Positions 30,160 through 39,524 of a stretch of DNA of 50,642 bases are shown in pieces. Below the pieces are notes generated by a model. That model searched no databases, was not told the DNA's origin, and worked only from the letters and a program-made list of their open reading frames with translations. The position numbers and the translations under genes were made by a program. Within the stretch, counting starts at the first letter, position 1. Every line of letters begins with the position of its first letter. Source of the DNA: CAYXGZ01 sp964464755 (GTDB lineage Bacteria > Planctomycetota > MHYJ01 > JACPRB01). The stretch covers positions 1 through 50,642 of the forward strand of contig CAYXGZ010000024.1 of assembly GCA_964464755.1 (NCBI GenBank), written 5' to 3'.

Positions 30160-31881
30160 CTAGGCCTTGGAGAACATCGTCTCGCGGACGACCTCCTCGA
30201 TGGTCGAGTGGCCGTCGAAGATCGCCAGCAGGCCGGACTCCCGCAGCGTCCGCATGCCCTGCTCGAGGGCGACGTGCCGGATCTTGTCCGTCGAGGCCTG
30301 CTGCATCACGAGCTCCTTGATCCGCTCGTTGAGCAGCATGATCTCGAAGATGGCCTGGCGGCCGCGGTAGCCCGTCCCGTTGCAGTTGGCGCAGCCCCGG
30401 CCCCAGCAGAACTTCTTGTTCTTCACCTGGTCCGGCGTCAGCTCCAGCTCCATGAGCATCTCCTCGGTCGGCGAGATCTCCTCCTTGCACTTGGCGCAGA
30501 TCTTGCGGACGAGGCGCTGGGCGACGATGGCCTCCAGCGAGGCGCAGATCAGGAAGGGCTCGACGCCCAGGTCGAGCATGCGGGTGATCGAGCTCGGGGC
30601 GTCGTTCGTGTGCAGGGTGGAGAACACGACGTGGCCGGTCAGCGCGGCCTCGACGGCGATCTGGGAGGTCTCCAGGTCGCGCATCTCGCCGACGAGGATC
30701 GTGTCCGGGTCCTGGCGCAGGATCGAGCGCAGGAGCGAGGCGTACGTCACCCCGATCTCCTCGTTGATCTGGCACTGGACGATGCCGTCGAGGTCGTACT
30801 CGACGGGGTCCTCGGTCGTGATGATCTACCAGCGGACGTCGTTGGCGTAGTACAGGCAGGAGTACAGCGTCGTCGTCTTGCCCGAGCCCGTCGGGCCCGT
30901 GACGATGATGATGCCGTGGGGCAGGTTGATCAGGTTCTTCAGGAGCTTCATCTCGTCCTCGCGGAGCCCGATGTTGTCGAGCTCCAGCTTGACGACGCTC
31001 CGGTCCAGCACGCGCATGACGACGCTCTCGCCGAAGATCGTCGGCAGCGTCGAGACGCGCAGGTCGACGGGCTTGCCGCTGACGGTCAGCAGGATGCGGC
31101 CGTCCTGGGGCAGGCGCGTCTCGGAGATGTCCAGGTTCGAGAGCACCTTGACGCGGCTGATCAGCGGCAGGGCCAGGTGCAGCGGCGGCGCCTCCATCTC
31201 GTAGAGCACGCCGTCCACGCGGTACCGGACCTTGAACTCGTTCTCGAACGGCTCGAAGTGGATGTCCGAGGCCTGCGCCTTGATGGCCGTCAGGAGGATC
31301 AGGTTCAAGAGCTTGACGACGGGCGCCGCGTTGATCATCTCCTCGACGTTGTAGGCGCCGCCCTTCTTGCGGAGGGACTCCTTGACGTCCTCGAACTGCA
31401 GGTCGCCCTCGCCGATCTCGCCGAGCACCTGGTTCAGGGACTGGACCTTGTGCTCGTAGTACTTCTCGAGGGCGGCGTCGATCTCCTCCTCGCTCGTCAC
31501 CGCGCCGACCACCTCGCAGTGCAGGGTGTAGCGCAGGTCGTCCATCGCGTTGATGTCGTGCGGGTTGCTCGTCGCGACGGTGAGCGTCTTGCCCTCGAAC
31601 TTGATCGGGATGACCTTGTAGTTGCGGGCGATGGTCGCGGGGACCTTGTCGATGACCTCGGGGGGGACGTCCAGCTCGGCGAGCTTGATGACCTCCATCC
31701 CGCGCTGCGCGCCCAGGGCGACCAGGAGCTCGTCCCGGTTGATGTAGCCGAGCTCGACCAGCGTGTCGCCGATCGCGCCGCCCTTGTCGCGCTGGATCGC
31801 GAGGGCCTCCTGGATCTGGCCCTCGGTGACGAGTTCCATCTCCTTGAGGAGCTGGCCCAGCGGCTTGAAATCCCCGGCCAC
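30160..31881 (-). pseudogene. GspE/PilB assembly ATPase interrupted by an in-frame TAG
   Basis: Read through, the gene encodes 573 codons with an MshEN-like N-terminal module (FKPLGQLLKEMELVTEGQI), Walker A GPTGSGKTT (Lys335), the Asp box TTEDPVEYD, Walker B region TILVGEMRD and the tetracysteine zinc site (CAKC, CANC). Codon 352 (30826-30828 on the minus strand) is TAG, where homologues usually have a charged residue before IITTEDPVE. The two parts are in the same frame and both look intact, so a single substitution, a sequencing error or read-through are the options. Without read-through, the ATPase core is split and non-functional. GTG 31881 has GGAGG 5 nt upstream. Confidence 0.8.
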
Positions 31882-31940
31882 GATGGCCTCCCTTGGTTCC
31901 GGTGCTCCCGCCGACTCCCCCCGGGCTCCCCGAAGCGGGG

Positions 31941-31972
31941 ATTATAGTGGCCCCGTCACTCCGCCCTGTCAA
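31941..31972 (-). promoter_or_regulatory. Promoter of the gspE-gspF genes
   Basis: On the minus strand TTGACA (31972-31967) is followed after 20 bp by TATAAT (31946-31941). CACTAT, overlapping it, gives 17 bp spacing. The leader is about 60 nt and contains GGAGG before GTG 31881, so this unit is not leaderless. Confidence 0.6.
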
Positions 31973-31981
31973 TTATTAGCC

Positions 31982-32009
31982 TTGAGCTGGCCGATCTAGG
32001 TCCTACAGT
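31982..32009 (+). promoter_or_regulatory. Promoter (TTGAGC/TACAGT) of a leaderless dacB-like mRNA
   Basis: TTGAGC (31982-31987) and TACAGT (32004-32009), spacing 16. ATG 32017 begins 7 nt after the -10 hexamer, and no Shine-Dalgarno site is present. Confidence 0.6.
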
Positions 32010-32016
32010 ACCCGTG

Positions 32017-33420
32017 ATGTCCCTCATCCGCGCCGCGGCCCTCGCCCTGCTCCTCGTCGCCCCCGGGACGCAGGCCCCGGACCTCGGCGACCAGGCGGCC
32101 GCCGCGATCGCCGGCGCCCGGCTCAAGGACGCCAAGCTCGGCGTCCTCATCCACTCGACGCGCTCCGGGACCCCCGTGTTCAGCCGGGACGAGAAGAAAG
32201 TCCTCCGCCTCGCCTCCAACTCCAAGCTCTTCCCGACCGCCGCCGCGATCGCCCTCCTCGGCCCCGGCTACCGCTTCCGCACGACCCTCGCCCTCGACGA
32301 CGCCACCGGCGACCTCCACGTCCTGGGCTCCGGCGACCCCAACATCTCCGGCCGCCTCCACGGCGGCGACCCCCTCGCCTGCTTCCGCGAGGCCGCTTCG
32401 CGCCTCAAGAAGGCCGGCGTCGCCCGCCTCGCCGGCGACGTCGTCGCCCACCCCGGCATCTTCGACGACGAGCCCCAGCCGCCCGACTGGCGCCAGCACA
32501 GCCACCTCGAGTGGTGGGCCTGCCAGGTCTCCGGCCTCACCTTCAACGACAACTGCGTGGACTTCGAGATCGACGCCGGGGCGGTCGGCGCCCCGCCGAA
32601 GGTCCGCATGATCCCCGACACGCGCTACGTGACCTTCGTCAACAAGGCGAAGACCGTCCGCGGACGCGGCACCTGGGGCTTCTCGCGGAAGGACGGCACG
32701 AACGAGATCGTCCTCTCCGGCGAGTTCCCCGCGGGGGCCGACAACGTGAAGAAGTCCGTCGCGATCCACGACCCCGCCCGGTACTTCGCCACGGTGCTCC
32801 GCGAGACCCTCGTGCGCGAGGGCGTCGCGGTCGACGGCCAGGTCCGCCTCGCCGGCGACCTCGCCGTCCCGGCCAAGGCCCGCGAGATGATCCTCGCCGA
32901 GCACACGCTCGCCGAGGCCGCGGCCTCCTGCAACACCGTCAGCCAGAACCTCCACGCCGAGCTCATCCTCAAGCTCCTCGGCTTCAAGCTCAAGGGCGAG
33001 GGCAGCACCGCCCGCGGCGCCGAGGCCGTCCAGGACTGGCTCCGCAAGGACCTCGGCATCTCGGACGTCGTCCTCGTCAACGGGTCCGGGCTCACGCGCG
33101 ACAACAAGGCCTCCGCGGGCTCCGTGGCGGCCCTGCTCGCGTACATGCACGGGCACCGGCACGGGAAGGCCTTCGTGGACTCGCTCGCCGTCGCGGGCAC
33201 CGAGCCCGGCACGCTCCGCGACCGGCTCGAGAACGTGAAGGGCCGGGTCCGCGCGAAGACGGGCACGATCGCCGGGGTCTCCACGCTCTCCGGCTACGCG
33301 GAGGCGGCCTCGGGCGAGACCTTCGTGTTCTCCATCCTCGTCAACGACTGGAAGGACGGCAGCCCCAAGGCCCTCGAGGACCGCCTCGCGACCCTGATCG
33401 CGGGCTGGAAGGGCTCATGA
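32017..33420 (+). CDS. dacB: D-alanyl-D-alanine carboxypeptidase/endopeptidase (PBP4, S13 family)
   Basis: This 467-aa secreted serine peptidase trims or opens peptidoglycan cross-links. It has a signal peptide (MSLIRAAALALLLVAPGTQA) and the three active-site motifs SNSK (Ser67, Lys70), SQN in NTVSQNLHAE and KTGT in RAKTGTIAG, plus the family's N-terminal PNISGRLHGG segment. The start is ATG 32017 (or GTG 32014), as indicated by the adjacent promoter. The stop overlaps ATG 33417 (ATGA), originally the SDR gene's coupling point. Confidence 0.93.
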   Translation: MSLIRAAALALLLVAPGTQAPDLGDQAAAAIAGARLKDAKLGVLIHSTRSGTPVFSRDEKKVLRLASNSKLFPTAAAIALLGPGYRFRTTLALDDATGDLHVLGSGDPNISGRLHGGDPLACFREAASRLKKAGVARLAGDVVAHPGIFDDEPQPPDWRQHSHLEWWACQVSGLTFNDNCVDFEIDAGAVGAPPKVRMIPDTRYVTFVNKAKTVRGRGTWGFSRKDGTNEIVLSGEFPAGADNVKKSVAIHDPARYFATVLRETLVREGVAVDGQVRLAGDLAVPAKAREMILAEHTLAEAAASCNTVSQNLHAELILKLLGFKLKGEGSTARGAEAVQDWLRKDLGISDVVLVNGSGLTRDNKASAGSVAALLAYMHGHRHGKAFVDSLAVAGTEPGTLRDRLENVKGRVRAKTGTIAGVSTLSGYAEAASGETFVFSILVNDWKDGSPKALEDRLATLIAGWKGS

Positions 33421-33485
33421 AGGTCGCCGTCGTCACCGGCGGCACGCGGGGGATCCGTCTCGGCCGGGCGGGTTGGCCTGTCCTC
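33417..33485 (+). repeat. Partial copy of the SDR gene 5' end
   Basis: Bases 33417-33455 match 34158-34196 at 35 of 39 positions. After an 18-nt deletion, 33456-33485 matches 34215-34244 at about 23 of 30. Both copies begin with the start codon. Confidence 0.85.
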
Positions 33486-34070
33486 TTCCTCGCCCTGTGC
33501 GGCACCGGCTGCACGACGCACTTCAAGGTCCTCGACGTAAAGGTGGTGGCCGCGAAGGACCCCACGGTGGAGCTCGTCGTAGACGTCGACATGGACCTTG
33601 GCGCTGAACGGTGGAAGGAGCACACGGCGAGGCTGAATTTCGTCGTCCTGGATCCGGAGCGCTTGGGCCGGATTCGCCGCGAGCATCCGGATCTGCCGGA
33701 GGACGTGGAGGCGGCCGGGGAGTTCATGATTCGCGACTACCACTGGCACTACAGAGTCTGCAGCCCCTGGAAGGAGCCCTTCGACCCCAGCCAGGTCGCC
33801 GAATTCGAGCATGGAGGTTTTTCTCCGGGTAAGAAGGTCGCCGATGGTCTTTGGAGGCACCGAATCTGGATTCCATTTCGAGAGTTCCAATACAGCTCTC
33901 CACCGCCCAAGGCCGATTCGCCTGATTGCGTGCGGTCTGATGCCTACTGCCTGGAACCTGGAGGTGAGTACCTGCTTTGGGGAGAGATCTTCGGAACACA
34001 GTACATCGGGTACCCGCAATTCAGGTCGGATCACTTCAAGATCAAGCTCAAGATCCCCAGGAATCCGTAG
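33417..34070 (+). CDS. Chimeric lipoprotein-like ORF with an SDR-derived N terminus
   Basis: The 217-aa ORF starts MKVAVVTGGTRGI, the same opening as the neighbouring SDR at 34158. It then runs LGRAGWPVLFLALCGTGCTTHFKV, a lipoprotein-like signal. Its first 69 nt align with the first 87 nt of the SDR gene except for an 18-nt gap and scattered changes. The rest (KVVAAKDPTVELVVDVDMDL and on) is an unrecognised protein with AT-richer codons (TTT, GAA, GAT, TCT) unlike its neighbours, suggesting recent transfer. It sits between dacB and the SDR gene. Whether a functional signal peptide results is uncertain. Confidence 0.6.
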   Translation: MKVAVVTGGTRGIRLGRAGWPVLFLALCGTGCTTHFKVLDVKVVAAKDPTVELVVDVDMDLGAERWKEHTARLNFVVLDPERLGRIRREHPDLPEDVEAAGEFMIRDYHWHYRVCSPWKEPFDPSQVAEFEHGGFSPGKKVADGLWRHRIWIPFREFQYSSPPPKADSPDCVRSDAYCLEPGGEYLLWGEIFGTQYIGYPQFRSDHFKIKLKIPRNP

Positions 34071-34141
34071 ATTCTGGCCGCCTCGTGGATTTCGAGGAGT
34101 AGCCGGAGCTCGCCGACCGGCCCAGCTCGCCTTCCCCGTGC

Positions 34142-34147
34142 TAGAAT
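34142..34147 (+). promoter_or_regulatory. Putative -10 (TAGAAT) for the full SDR gene
   Basis: TAGAAT ends 10 nt before ATG 34158, with no Shine-Dalgarno site. It lies inside the inserted segment. Confidence 0.35.
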
Positions 34148-34157
34148 CCCCAACCCA

Positions 34158-34877
34158 ATGAAAGTCGCCGTCGTTACCGGCAGCACGCGGGGCATCGGCC
34201 TCGGCATCGCCACCGGCCTCGGGCGGGCGGGCTGGGCCGTCCTGCTCAACCACCTCCGCGCCGCCGCGCCGGCCCGCGCCGCCTCGAAGGCCATGGAGGA
34301 CGCCGACCACGCCGTCGTGCGCGCCGACGTCCGCCGCCCCGACGGGGCGAAGCGGCTCGTCGACGCGGCCCTGCGCCGCTGGGGCCGCCTCGACCTCCTC
34401 GTCGCCAACGTCGGCGACTTCGTCCCCACCCCGGTCTCCCGGCTCGAGCTGGACAAGTTCGACGCGATGCACGACTCCAACGTGCGCGCCACGCTCAACT
34501 CGGTGAAGGCCGCGCTCCCGGCCCTGCGGAAGTCCCGCGGCTCCGTCGTCGTCCTCGGCGGCACCGTTTCCGGCCTGCTCCGCGGCAACCCGGCCTACGC
34601 GGCCTACGCGATGGCCAAGGCCTCCCTCGTCGTCCTCGCCAGGTCCCTCGCCCAGGCCGAGGGCCCCCGCGGAGTCCGCGTCAACATGGTCTGCCCCGGG
34701 TTCATCCGGACCTGGGCCTACAGCGACCTCGAGGTGGCCTCGCTCGCCCCCAAGGTCCCCCTGCGGAGGCTCGGCGATCCCGCCGAGATCGCCTCCGTCG
34801 TCGAGTTCCTCGCCTCGGACCGCGCGTCCTACGTCAGCGGCGCCGTCATCGACGTCGGCGGGGGCTTGTGGGTCTGA
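34158..34877 (+). CDS. Short-chain dehydrogenase/reductase (SDR)
   Basis: The 239-aa oxidoreductase has a Rossmann fold with TGSTRGIG (7-14), ANVG in place of the usual NNAG, and the catalytic YAMAK (Tyr150, Lys154). The FabG-like C terminus ends in SGAVIDVGGG. The substrate is unknown; NADP preference is plausible from the Ser-Thr-Arg turn. The stop overlaps rarA (TGATG). Confidence 0.9.
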   Translation: MKVAVVTGSTRGIGLGIATGLGRAGWAVLLNHLRAAAPARAASKAMEDADHAVVRADVRRPDGAKRLVDAALRRWGRLDLLVANVGDFVPTPVSRLELDKFDAMHDSNVRATLNSVKAALPALRKSRGSVVVLGGTVSGLLRGNPAYAAYAMAKASLVVLARSLAQAEGPRGVRVNMVCPGFIRTWAYSDLEVASLAPKVPLRRLGDPAEIASVVEFLASDRASYVSGAVIDVGGGLWV

Positions 34878-36214
34878 TGGACCTCTTCGAGAAGTCCGCG
34901 TCCAAGGGCCCCGCCCCGCTCGCCGACCGCATGCGCCCCGCGGACTTCGCGGAGTACGTCGGCCAGGCCGAGATCGCCGGCGCCGGCTCGCCCCTCGCCG
35001 CCGTGCTCGAGTCGGGCACGCCGCCGCCCTCGATGATCCTCTGGGGACCGCCGGGCTCGGGCAAGACGACGCTCGCCCGCCTCGTCGCCGCCCGCGCGGG
35101 CCTGCCTTTCCGCACCTTCTCGGCCGTCACGAGCGGCATCAAGGAGGTCCGCGAGGCGATCGAGGAGGCCCGGGCCGCCCGCGCCGCCCGCGGCAAGGCG
35201 ACGCTGCTCTTCGTCGACGAGATCCACCGCTTCAACCGGGCCCAGCAGGACGCCTTCCTCCCCCACGTCGAGGACGGCACCGTGGTCCTCGTCGGCGCCA
35301 CCACCGAGAACCCGTCCTTCGAGCTCAACGCGGCCCTGCTCTCGCGGAGCCTCGTGCTCGTCCTCCAGCCCCACTCCGACACGTCGCTGCGCGTCCTCCT
35401 CGAGCGCGCGATCACGGACAAGGAGCGCGGGCTGGGCCGCGAGCGCCTCGAGATCGGCGAGGGCGTGCTCGACTGGATCGTCAACGTCTCCCACGGCGAC
35501 GCCCGCTCCGCCTACAACCTCCTCGAGCTGGCCGTGAACGCCTCGCCCCGGGCCGGCGACCTGACCCGCCGCATCACCCTCGAGGGCGTGAAAGCCGCGG
35601 CGCCGCGGCTCCTCTCGCGCTACGACAAGGACCGCGACCAGCACTACGACCTGGCGAGCGCGCTGATCAAGTCCCTGCGCGGCAGCGACCCCGACGCGGC
35701 CCTGTACTGGATGGCCCGGATCCTGGAGGGCGGCGAGGACCCGCTCTTCGTCGCGCGGCGGCTCGTCATCTTCGCGAGCGAGGACGTCGGCAACGCGGAC
35801 CCCCGCGGGATCATGGTCGCGGTCGCCGTGCGCGACGCCGTGGACTTCGTCGGCATGCCCGAGGCCTGGATCCCGCTGGCCCAGGCCGTCACGTACCTCG
35901 CGACGGCGCCGAAGTCGAACGCGAGCTACCTCGCCATGCAGGAGGCCCGAGAGGACGTCCGCTCGACGCCGCACGGCGCCGTGCCGCTGCACCTGCGCAA
36001 CGCCCCGACGGGGCTGATGAAGGACCTCGGCCACGGGAAGGGCTACCAGTACGCCCACGACCAGGAGGGCGGCGTCGTCGACCACGGCCACCTCCCCGAG
36101 GGCCTGCAGGGCCGGACCTACTACCGGCCCAAGGAATCGGGGTACGAGGTCAACCTCCGCAAGATGATGGAGGAGCGGGAGCGCCGTCGGAAGTCGCGGA
36201 AGCCGCAGGCTTGA
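34877..36214 (+). CDS. rarA: Replication-associated recombination protein A (RarA/MgsA AAA+ ATPase)
   Basis: The 445-aa clamp-loader-like ATPase acts at stalled forks. It has Walker A GPPGSGKTT (Lys63), Walker B LLFVDEIHRFN (Asp114, Glu115), sensor 1 GATTENPSFELN and the C-terminal MgsA domain (SALIKSLRGSDPDAALYWMARILEGGEDP). ATG 34877 shares a base with the SDR stop; GTG 34868 is an alternative. Confidence 0.95.
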   Translation: MDLFEKSASKGPAPLADRMRPADFAEYVGQAEIAGAGSPLAAVLESGTPPPSMILWGPPGSGKTTLARLVAARAGLPFRTFSAVTSGIKEVREAIEEARAARAARGKATLLFVDEIHRFNRAQQDAFLPHVEDGTVVLVGATTENPSFELNAALLSRSLVLVLQPHSDTSLRVLLERAITDKERGLGRERLEIGEGVLDWIVNVSHGDARSAYNLLELAVNASPRAGDLTRRITLEGVKAAAPRLLSRYDKDRDQHYDLASALIKSLRGSDPDAALYWMARILEGGEDPLFVARRLVIFASEDVGNADPRGIMVAVAVRDAVDFVGMPEAWIPLAQAVTYLATAPKSNASYLAMQEAREDVRSTPHGAVPLHLRNAPTGLMKDLGHGKGYQYAHDQEGGVVDHGHLPEGLQGRTYYRPKESGYEVNLRKMMEERERRRKSRKPQA

Positions 36215-36240
36215 CCCCGCCCCGGCCCGTCCGGTATGAG
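36211..36240 (+). promoter_or_regulatory. Putative promoter (TTGACC/TATGAG) of a leaderless lipoprotein mRNA
   Basis: TTGACC (36211-36216) and TATGAG (36235-36240) are 18 bp apart. ATG 36247 follows 6 nt later. The -10 lacks the final T, so support is moderate. Confidence 0.35.
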
Positions 36241-36246
36241 GGACGC

Positions 36247-36921
36247 ATGAAGTCACTCGCGCTGGCCCTGCCGCTGCTGCTGGCCGCCTGCTCGTCGGGC
36301 CCCTCGTCGTCCGGCCCCACGCAGGACCAGGAGTTCTCCGTCGTCACGAGCCTCGCGGTCCAGGACCCCTCGAAGCTCAGCGTCGGCCAGTGGGTGCTCT
36401 ACTCGGTCCGGCGCGAGGGCGCCCTGACCCCCTTCTCGACCAAGATCTCCGTCGTGGCGGAGCAGCCCGACGGCGCCCTCTGGGTGGAGAACCGCGCGCC
36501 GTCCGACTCGGGCTTCACGGTCTGGAAGTCGCTCGTCGCCAAGGACGGGAAACTGCAGGAGCTCTGGGTGGGTCCGCCCGGCGGACGCGCGATCTGCATC
36601 TACCCGGGGGTCGACATGCACGGCCGCCCGGTGCAGCCGCCGAAGCGCGTGCAGCCGGACCCGAACGTGACGGTGGAGACGGCGATCGAGTCCGTGGCCG
36701 CCGCGGGCCGGACCTGGGACTGCACCCGCCTCACCTCGACGGCGGCCTGGGCCGGGGGCAAGACGACGACGCTGGTCACCTGGTGCCACTCCGACGTGCC
36801 GTTCTCGGTGGTCCAGGGCGGCAAGTCGCACGGCGGCGTCGTGCGGCGCATCTACGGCAAGACGATCCTCGAGCTCGTCGCCCACGGCACCGGCGCGGAG
36901 GCCGAGCTGAAAGTCCGCTAG
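36247..36921 (+). CDS. Hypothetical lipoprotein
   Basis: The 224-aa product begins MKSLALALPLLLAACSSG, a clear lipobox (Cys15), followed by a Ser/Pro linker. The rest is strand-rich with GQWVLYSVRREG, ISVVAEQPDGALWVENR and a late FSVVQGGKSHGGVVRRIYG, a pattern seen in small beta-sandwich or barrel-like lipoproteins. No family is recognised. The TAG stop shares the CTAG palindrome with the stop of leuS on the other strand. Confidence 0.7.
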   Translation: MKSLALALPLLLAACSSGPSSSGPTQDQEFSVVTSLAVQDPSKLSVGQWVLYSVRREGALTPFSTKISVVAEQPDGALWVENRAPSDSGFTVWKSLVAKDGKLQELWVGPPGGRAICIYPGVDMHGRPVQPPKRVQPDPNVTVETAIESVAAAGRTWDCTRLTSTAAWAGGKTTTLVTWCHSDVPFSVVQGGKSHGGVVRRIYGKTILELVAHGTGAEAELKVR

Positions 36922-39371
36922 ACGACGACGTTGACGAGCCGGCCCTTCACGACGATCACCTTCTTCGGGGCCTTGCCCTCGAGCTGCTTGCCGAGTTCCG
37001 CGAGCGCCGCGGCCTTCACCTGCTCCTCGGTCGCGCCGGCGTCCACCACCACCTTGCCGCGGACCTTGCCGTTGACCTGGAGCACGATCTCGAACTCCGA
37101 CTCCTTGGCCGCCTCGGCATCCGCGACGGGGAAACCGCCGCGGAACACGCTGCCGCTCCCGCCGAGCCGCTCGTGGAGCTCCTCGCCGAGGAAGGGGGCC
37201 ATCGGGGCGAGCACCTTCGCGAGGTGCACGGCCGTCATCCGAAGGGCCTTGCGGTCGTCGTCGTTCGCGGGGGCCGCGTCGAGGAGGTTGAGGAGCTCCA
37301 TCGCCTGCGCGAGCGCCGTGTTGAAGTGGAGATCCTTCTCGTACGCGAAAGTCGCCTTCTGGATGACCTGGTGGATCTTGCGCCAGACCGCGGTGACCGG
37401 GGCCGAGAGCTTCGCGCGATCCGGCTCGCCCGCCGGGAACCCCTTCACCTTCTCCGCGAAGTCCTCCACCCGCCGGAGGAAGCGAGCCGCGCCGACGAGG
37501 CCGCTCTCGCTCCAGCTGATCTGGTCCTCGCTGGGCGCGAAGAAGCACATCGCGATGCGGCACGCGTCCACGCCCCACTGGTCCATGATCGCGCCGGGCG
37601 AGACGACGTTGCCCTTCGACTTCGACATGATCTCGCCCTTCTCGTCGCAGACCATGCCGTGGTTGAAGAGGCGGACGCAGGGCTCGTCGACCGGGAGCTT
37701 GCCGAGGTCGAAGAGCACCTTCGTGATGAAGCGGAAGTACAGGCAGTGCCCGCGCGCGTGCTCCACGCCGCCGATGTAGAGGTCGACGGGGAGCCACTTC
37801 TTCGCCTCCTCCATCGACCAGGGCTCGCGGTCGTTCTTCGGGTCGACGTAGCGGTTCTGGTACCACGACGAGCACATGAACGTGTCCATCGTGTCCGGGT
37901 CGCGCTGCGCCGCGGCGCCGCACTTCGGACAGGCCGCCTTCATGTACTCCGGCGAGTCCGCGAGCGGCGAGCGGCCCTTCGGGATGAAGTTCTTGATGTC
38001 CGTCGGGAGGACGACGGGGAGCTGCTCCTCCGGCACCGGCTGGGGCCCGCACTTCTCGCAGTGGATGATCGGGATCGGGCAGCCCCAGTAGCGCTGCCGC
38101 GAGACGAGCCAGTCCTTGAGCTTGTAGTTGATCGTCGGGCCGCCCCAGCCCTTCGCCTTGGCGTGCGCGGTCACCTTCGCGATGCCCTCGGGGTTCGGCG
38201 TGCCATCGAAGGGGCCCGAGTTCACCATGATCCCGTCGTCCGCGTAGGCCTCCGTCATCGCGGCGGGGTCGAGAGTCCCGCCCTTCGGCTGGATCACGAC
38301 GCGGAGCGGGATCTTGTACTTCCGCGCGAACTCGAAGTCCCGCTGGTCGTGCGCCGGGACGCCCATGACGACGCCCGTCCCGTAGCCGCCGAGCACGTAA
38401 TCCGCGACCCAGAGCTGGACCTTTTCGCCTGTGAAGGGATTGATCGCCTGGTTCATCAAGGAGACCCCGTCCTTCTCCTTGTCGCGCTGGGCCTCGTCGC
38501 GGACGAGGGCCTTTCGGACGTACTCTTCAACCTTGTCCTTTTGAGGCGGGGCGGTAAGGGCATCGAGCATTTGGAATTCTGGAGAGAGGGCGAGGAAGGT
38601 CACCCCGTAGATCGTGTCAGGCCGGGTGGTGAAGACCTTGAGCTTGAGCTCGCCACCTCCCACAACGGGGAACTCAACGATCGCGCCCTCGCTGCGGCCG
38701 ATCCAGTTGCGCTGCTGGGTGCGGACCTGCTCGGGCCACTCCGTGAGCCGGTCGATGTCCTTGTGGAGCCGCTCCGCGTACTTCGTGTAGCGGAAGTACC
38801 AGCAGCGGTCGAGCTTGCGCTTCGTGACGGACTTCCCGCAGCGCCAGCAGGAGCCGCCCTCGGCCTGCTCGTTGGTGAGCGAGGTGTCGCAGGTCGTGCA
38901 CCAGTTCACCCAGGAGGCGCCGAGGTAGGCGAGGCCGTTCTTGTAGAGCTGGAGGAAGATCCACTGCGTCCAGCGGTAGTAGTCCGGGTTGCAGGTGATG
39001 ATCTCGCGGTCCCAGTCGTACGTGAGGGCCATGCGCTGGAGCGTGGCCCGGCCCGTGGCGATGTTCCCGAGCGTCCAGTCGCGCGGGAGGATGTTCCCCT
39101 TCTTGATCGCCGCGCCCTCGGCGGGCTGGCCGAAGGCGTCCCAGCCGAAGGGATGGAGGACGTCGTAGCCCTGCATCATCCGGTAGCGGGCGGGAATGTC
39201 GCCGATCGTGTAGTTGCGGAAGTGCCCCATGTGGATGTCGCCCGAGGGGTAGGCGAACATCTCGAGGACGTAGTACTTCCGCTTCGGATCGGGCGAAGTT
39301 CGGTAGCTGTTCAGACCCTTGGGGTCGTTCCACAGCTTCATCCACTTGTCTTCGGTCTCGCGGAAACCCAT
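36918..39371 (-). CDS. leuS: Leucyl-tRNA synthetase
   Basis: The 817-aa class I synthetase charges tRNA-Leu. It has the HIGH-type motif HMGH (47-50), the KMSKS-type MSKSKGN (about residue 582), the editing domain (LKVFTTRPDTIYGVTFLALSPE, GTGVVMGVPAHDQRDFEFA) and two zinc-ribbon inserts (CTTCDTS to CWRC; CEKC to CPKC). Length is normal for the bacterial form. The start ATG 39371 has GAGGGA upstream. It is divergent from the Ser/Thr kinase gene. Confidence 0.98.
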   Translation of the reverse strand: MGFRETEDKWMKLWNDPKGLNSYRTSPDPKRKYYVLEMFAYPSGDIHMGHFRNYTIGDIPARYRMMQGYDVLHPFGWDAFGQPAEGAAIKKGNILPRDWTLGNIATGRATLQRMALTYDWDREIITCNPDYYRWTQWIFLQLYKNGLAYLGASWVNWCTTCDTSLTNEQAEGGSCWRCGKSVTKRKLDRCWYFRYTKYAERLHKDIDRLTEWPEQVRTQQRNWIGRSEGAIVEFPVVGGGELKLKVFTTRPDTIYGVTFLALSPEFQMLDALTAPPQKDKVEEYVRKALVRDEAQRDKEKDGVSLMNQAINPFTGEKVQLWVADYVLGGYGTGVVMGVPAHDQRDFEFARKYKIPLRVVIQPKGGTLDPAAMTEAYADDGIMVNSGPFDGTPNPEGIAKVTAHAKAKGWGGPTINYKLKDWLVSRQRYWGCPIPIIHCEKCGPQPVPEEQLPVVLPTDIKNFIPKGRSPLADSPEYMKAACPKCGAAAQRDPDTMDTFMCSSWYQNRYVDPKNDREPWSMEEAKKWLPVDLYIGGVEHARGHCLYFRFITKVLFDLGKLPVDEPCVRLFNHGMVCDEKGEIMSKSKGNVVSPGAIMDQWGVDACRIAMCFFAPSEDQISWSESGLVGAARFLRRVEDFAEKVKGFPAGEPDRAKLSAPVTAVWRKIHQVIQKATFAYEKDLHFNTALAQAMELLNLLDAAPANDDDRKALRMTAVHLAKVLAPMAPFLGEELHERLGGSGSVFRGGFPVADAEAAKESEFEIVLQVNGKVRGKVVVDAGATEEQVKAAALAELGKQLEGKAPKKVIVVKGRLVNVVV

Positions 39372-39524
39372 GGCGTCCCTCGGATGGAGGCGGACATTAT
39401 GCGATGGCGGTCGGGGAAATCAACGGGAGGGGGGCGGGCTACGGCAGTCGGAAGGGGCTCACGTCCAGTTGAACCGGCCCCCGCTCCCGGGGTTCGCGGC
39501 ATTCCGTCGCCGGGCCCGCGGAGG

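Noticed and set aside
30160..30750. Separate 196-aa gene for the C-terminal half of GspE
   Set aside because: Its apparent start (MTYASLLRS) is an internal family position, and homologous sequence continues upstream in frame to the TAG.
30826..30828. Pyrrolysine insertion at the in-frame TAG
   Set aside because: No pyl gene is in the window, TAG is used as an ordinary stop elsewhere (for example 25158, 36919, 40704), and the site has no reason to need pyrrolysine.
33417..34157. Insertion sequence between dacB and the SDR gene
   Set aside because: No transposase, no terminal inverted repeats and no short target duplication are visible; only the SDR 5' end is duplicated.
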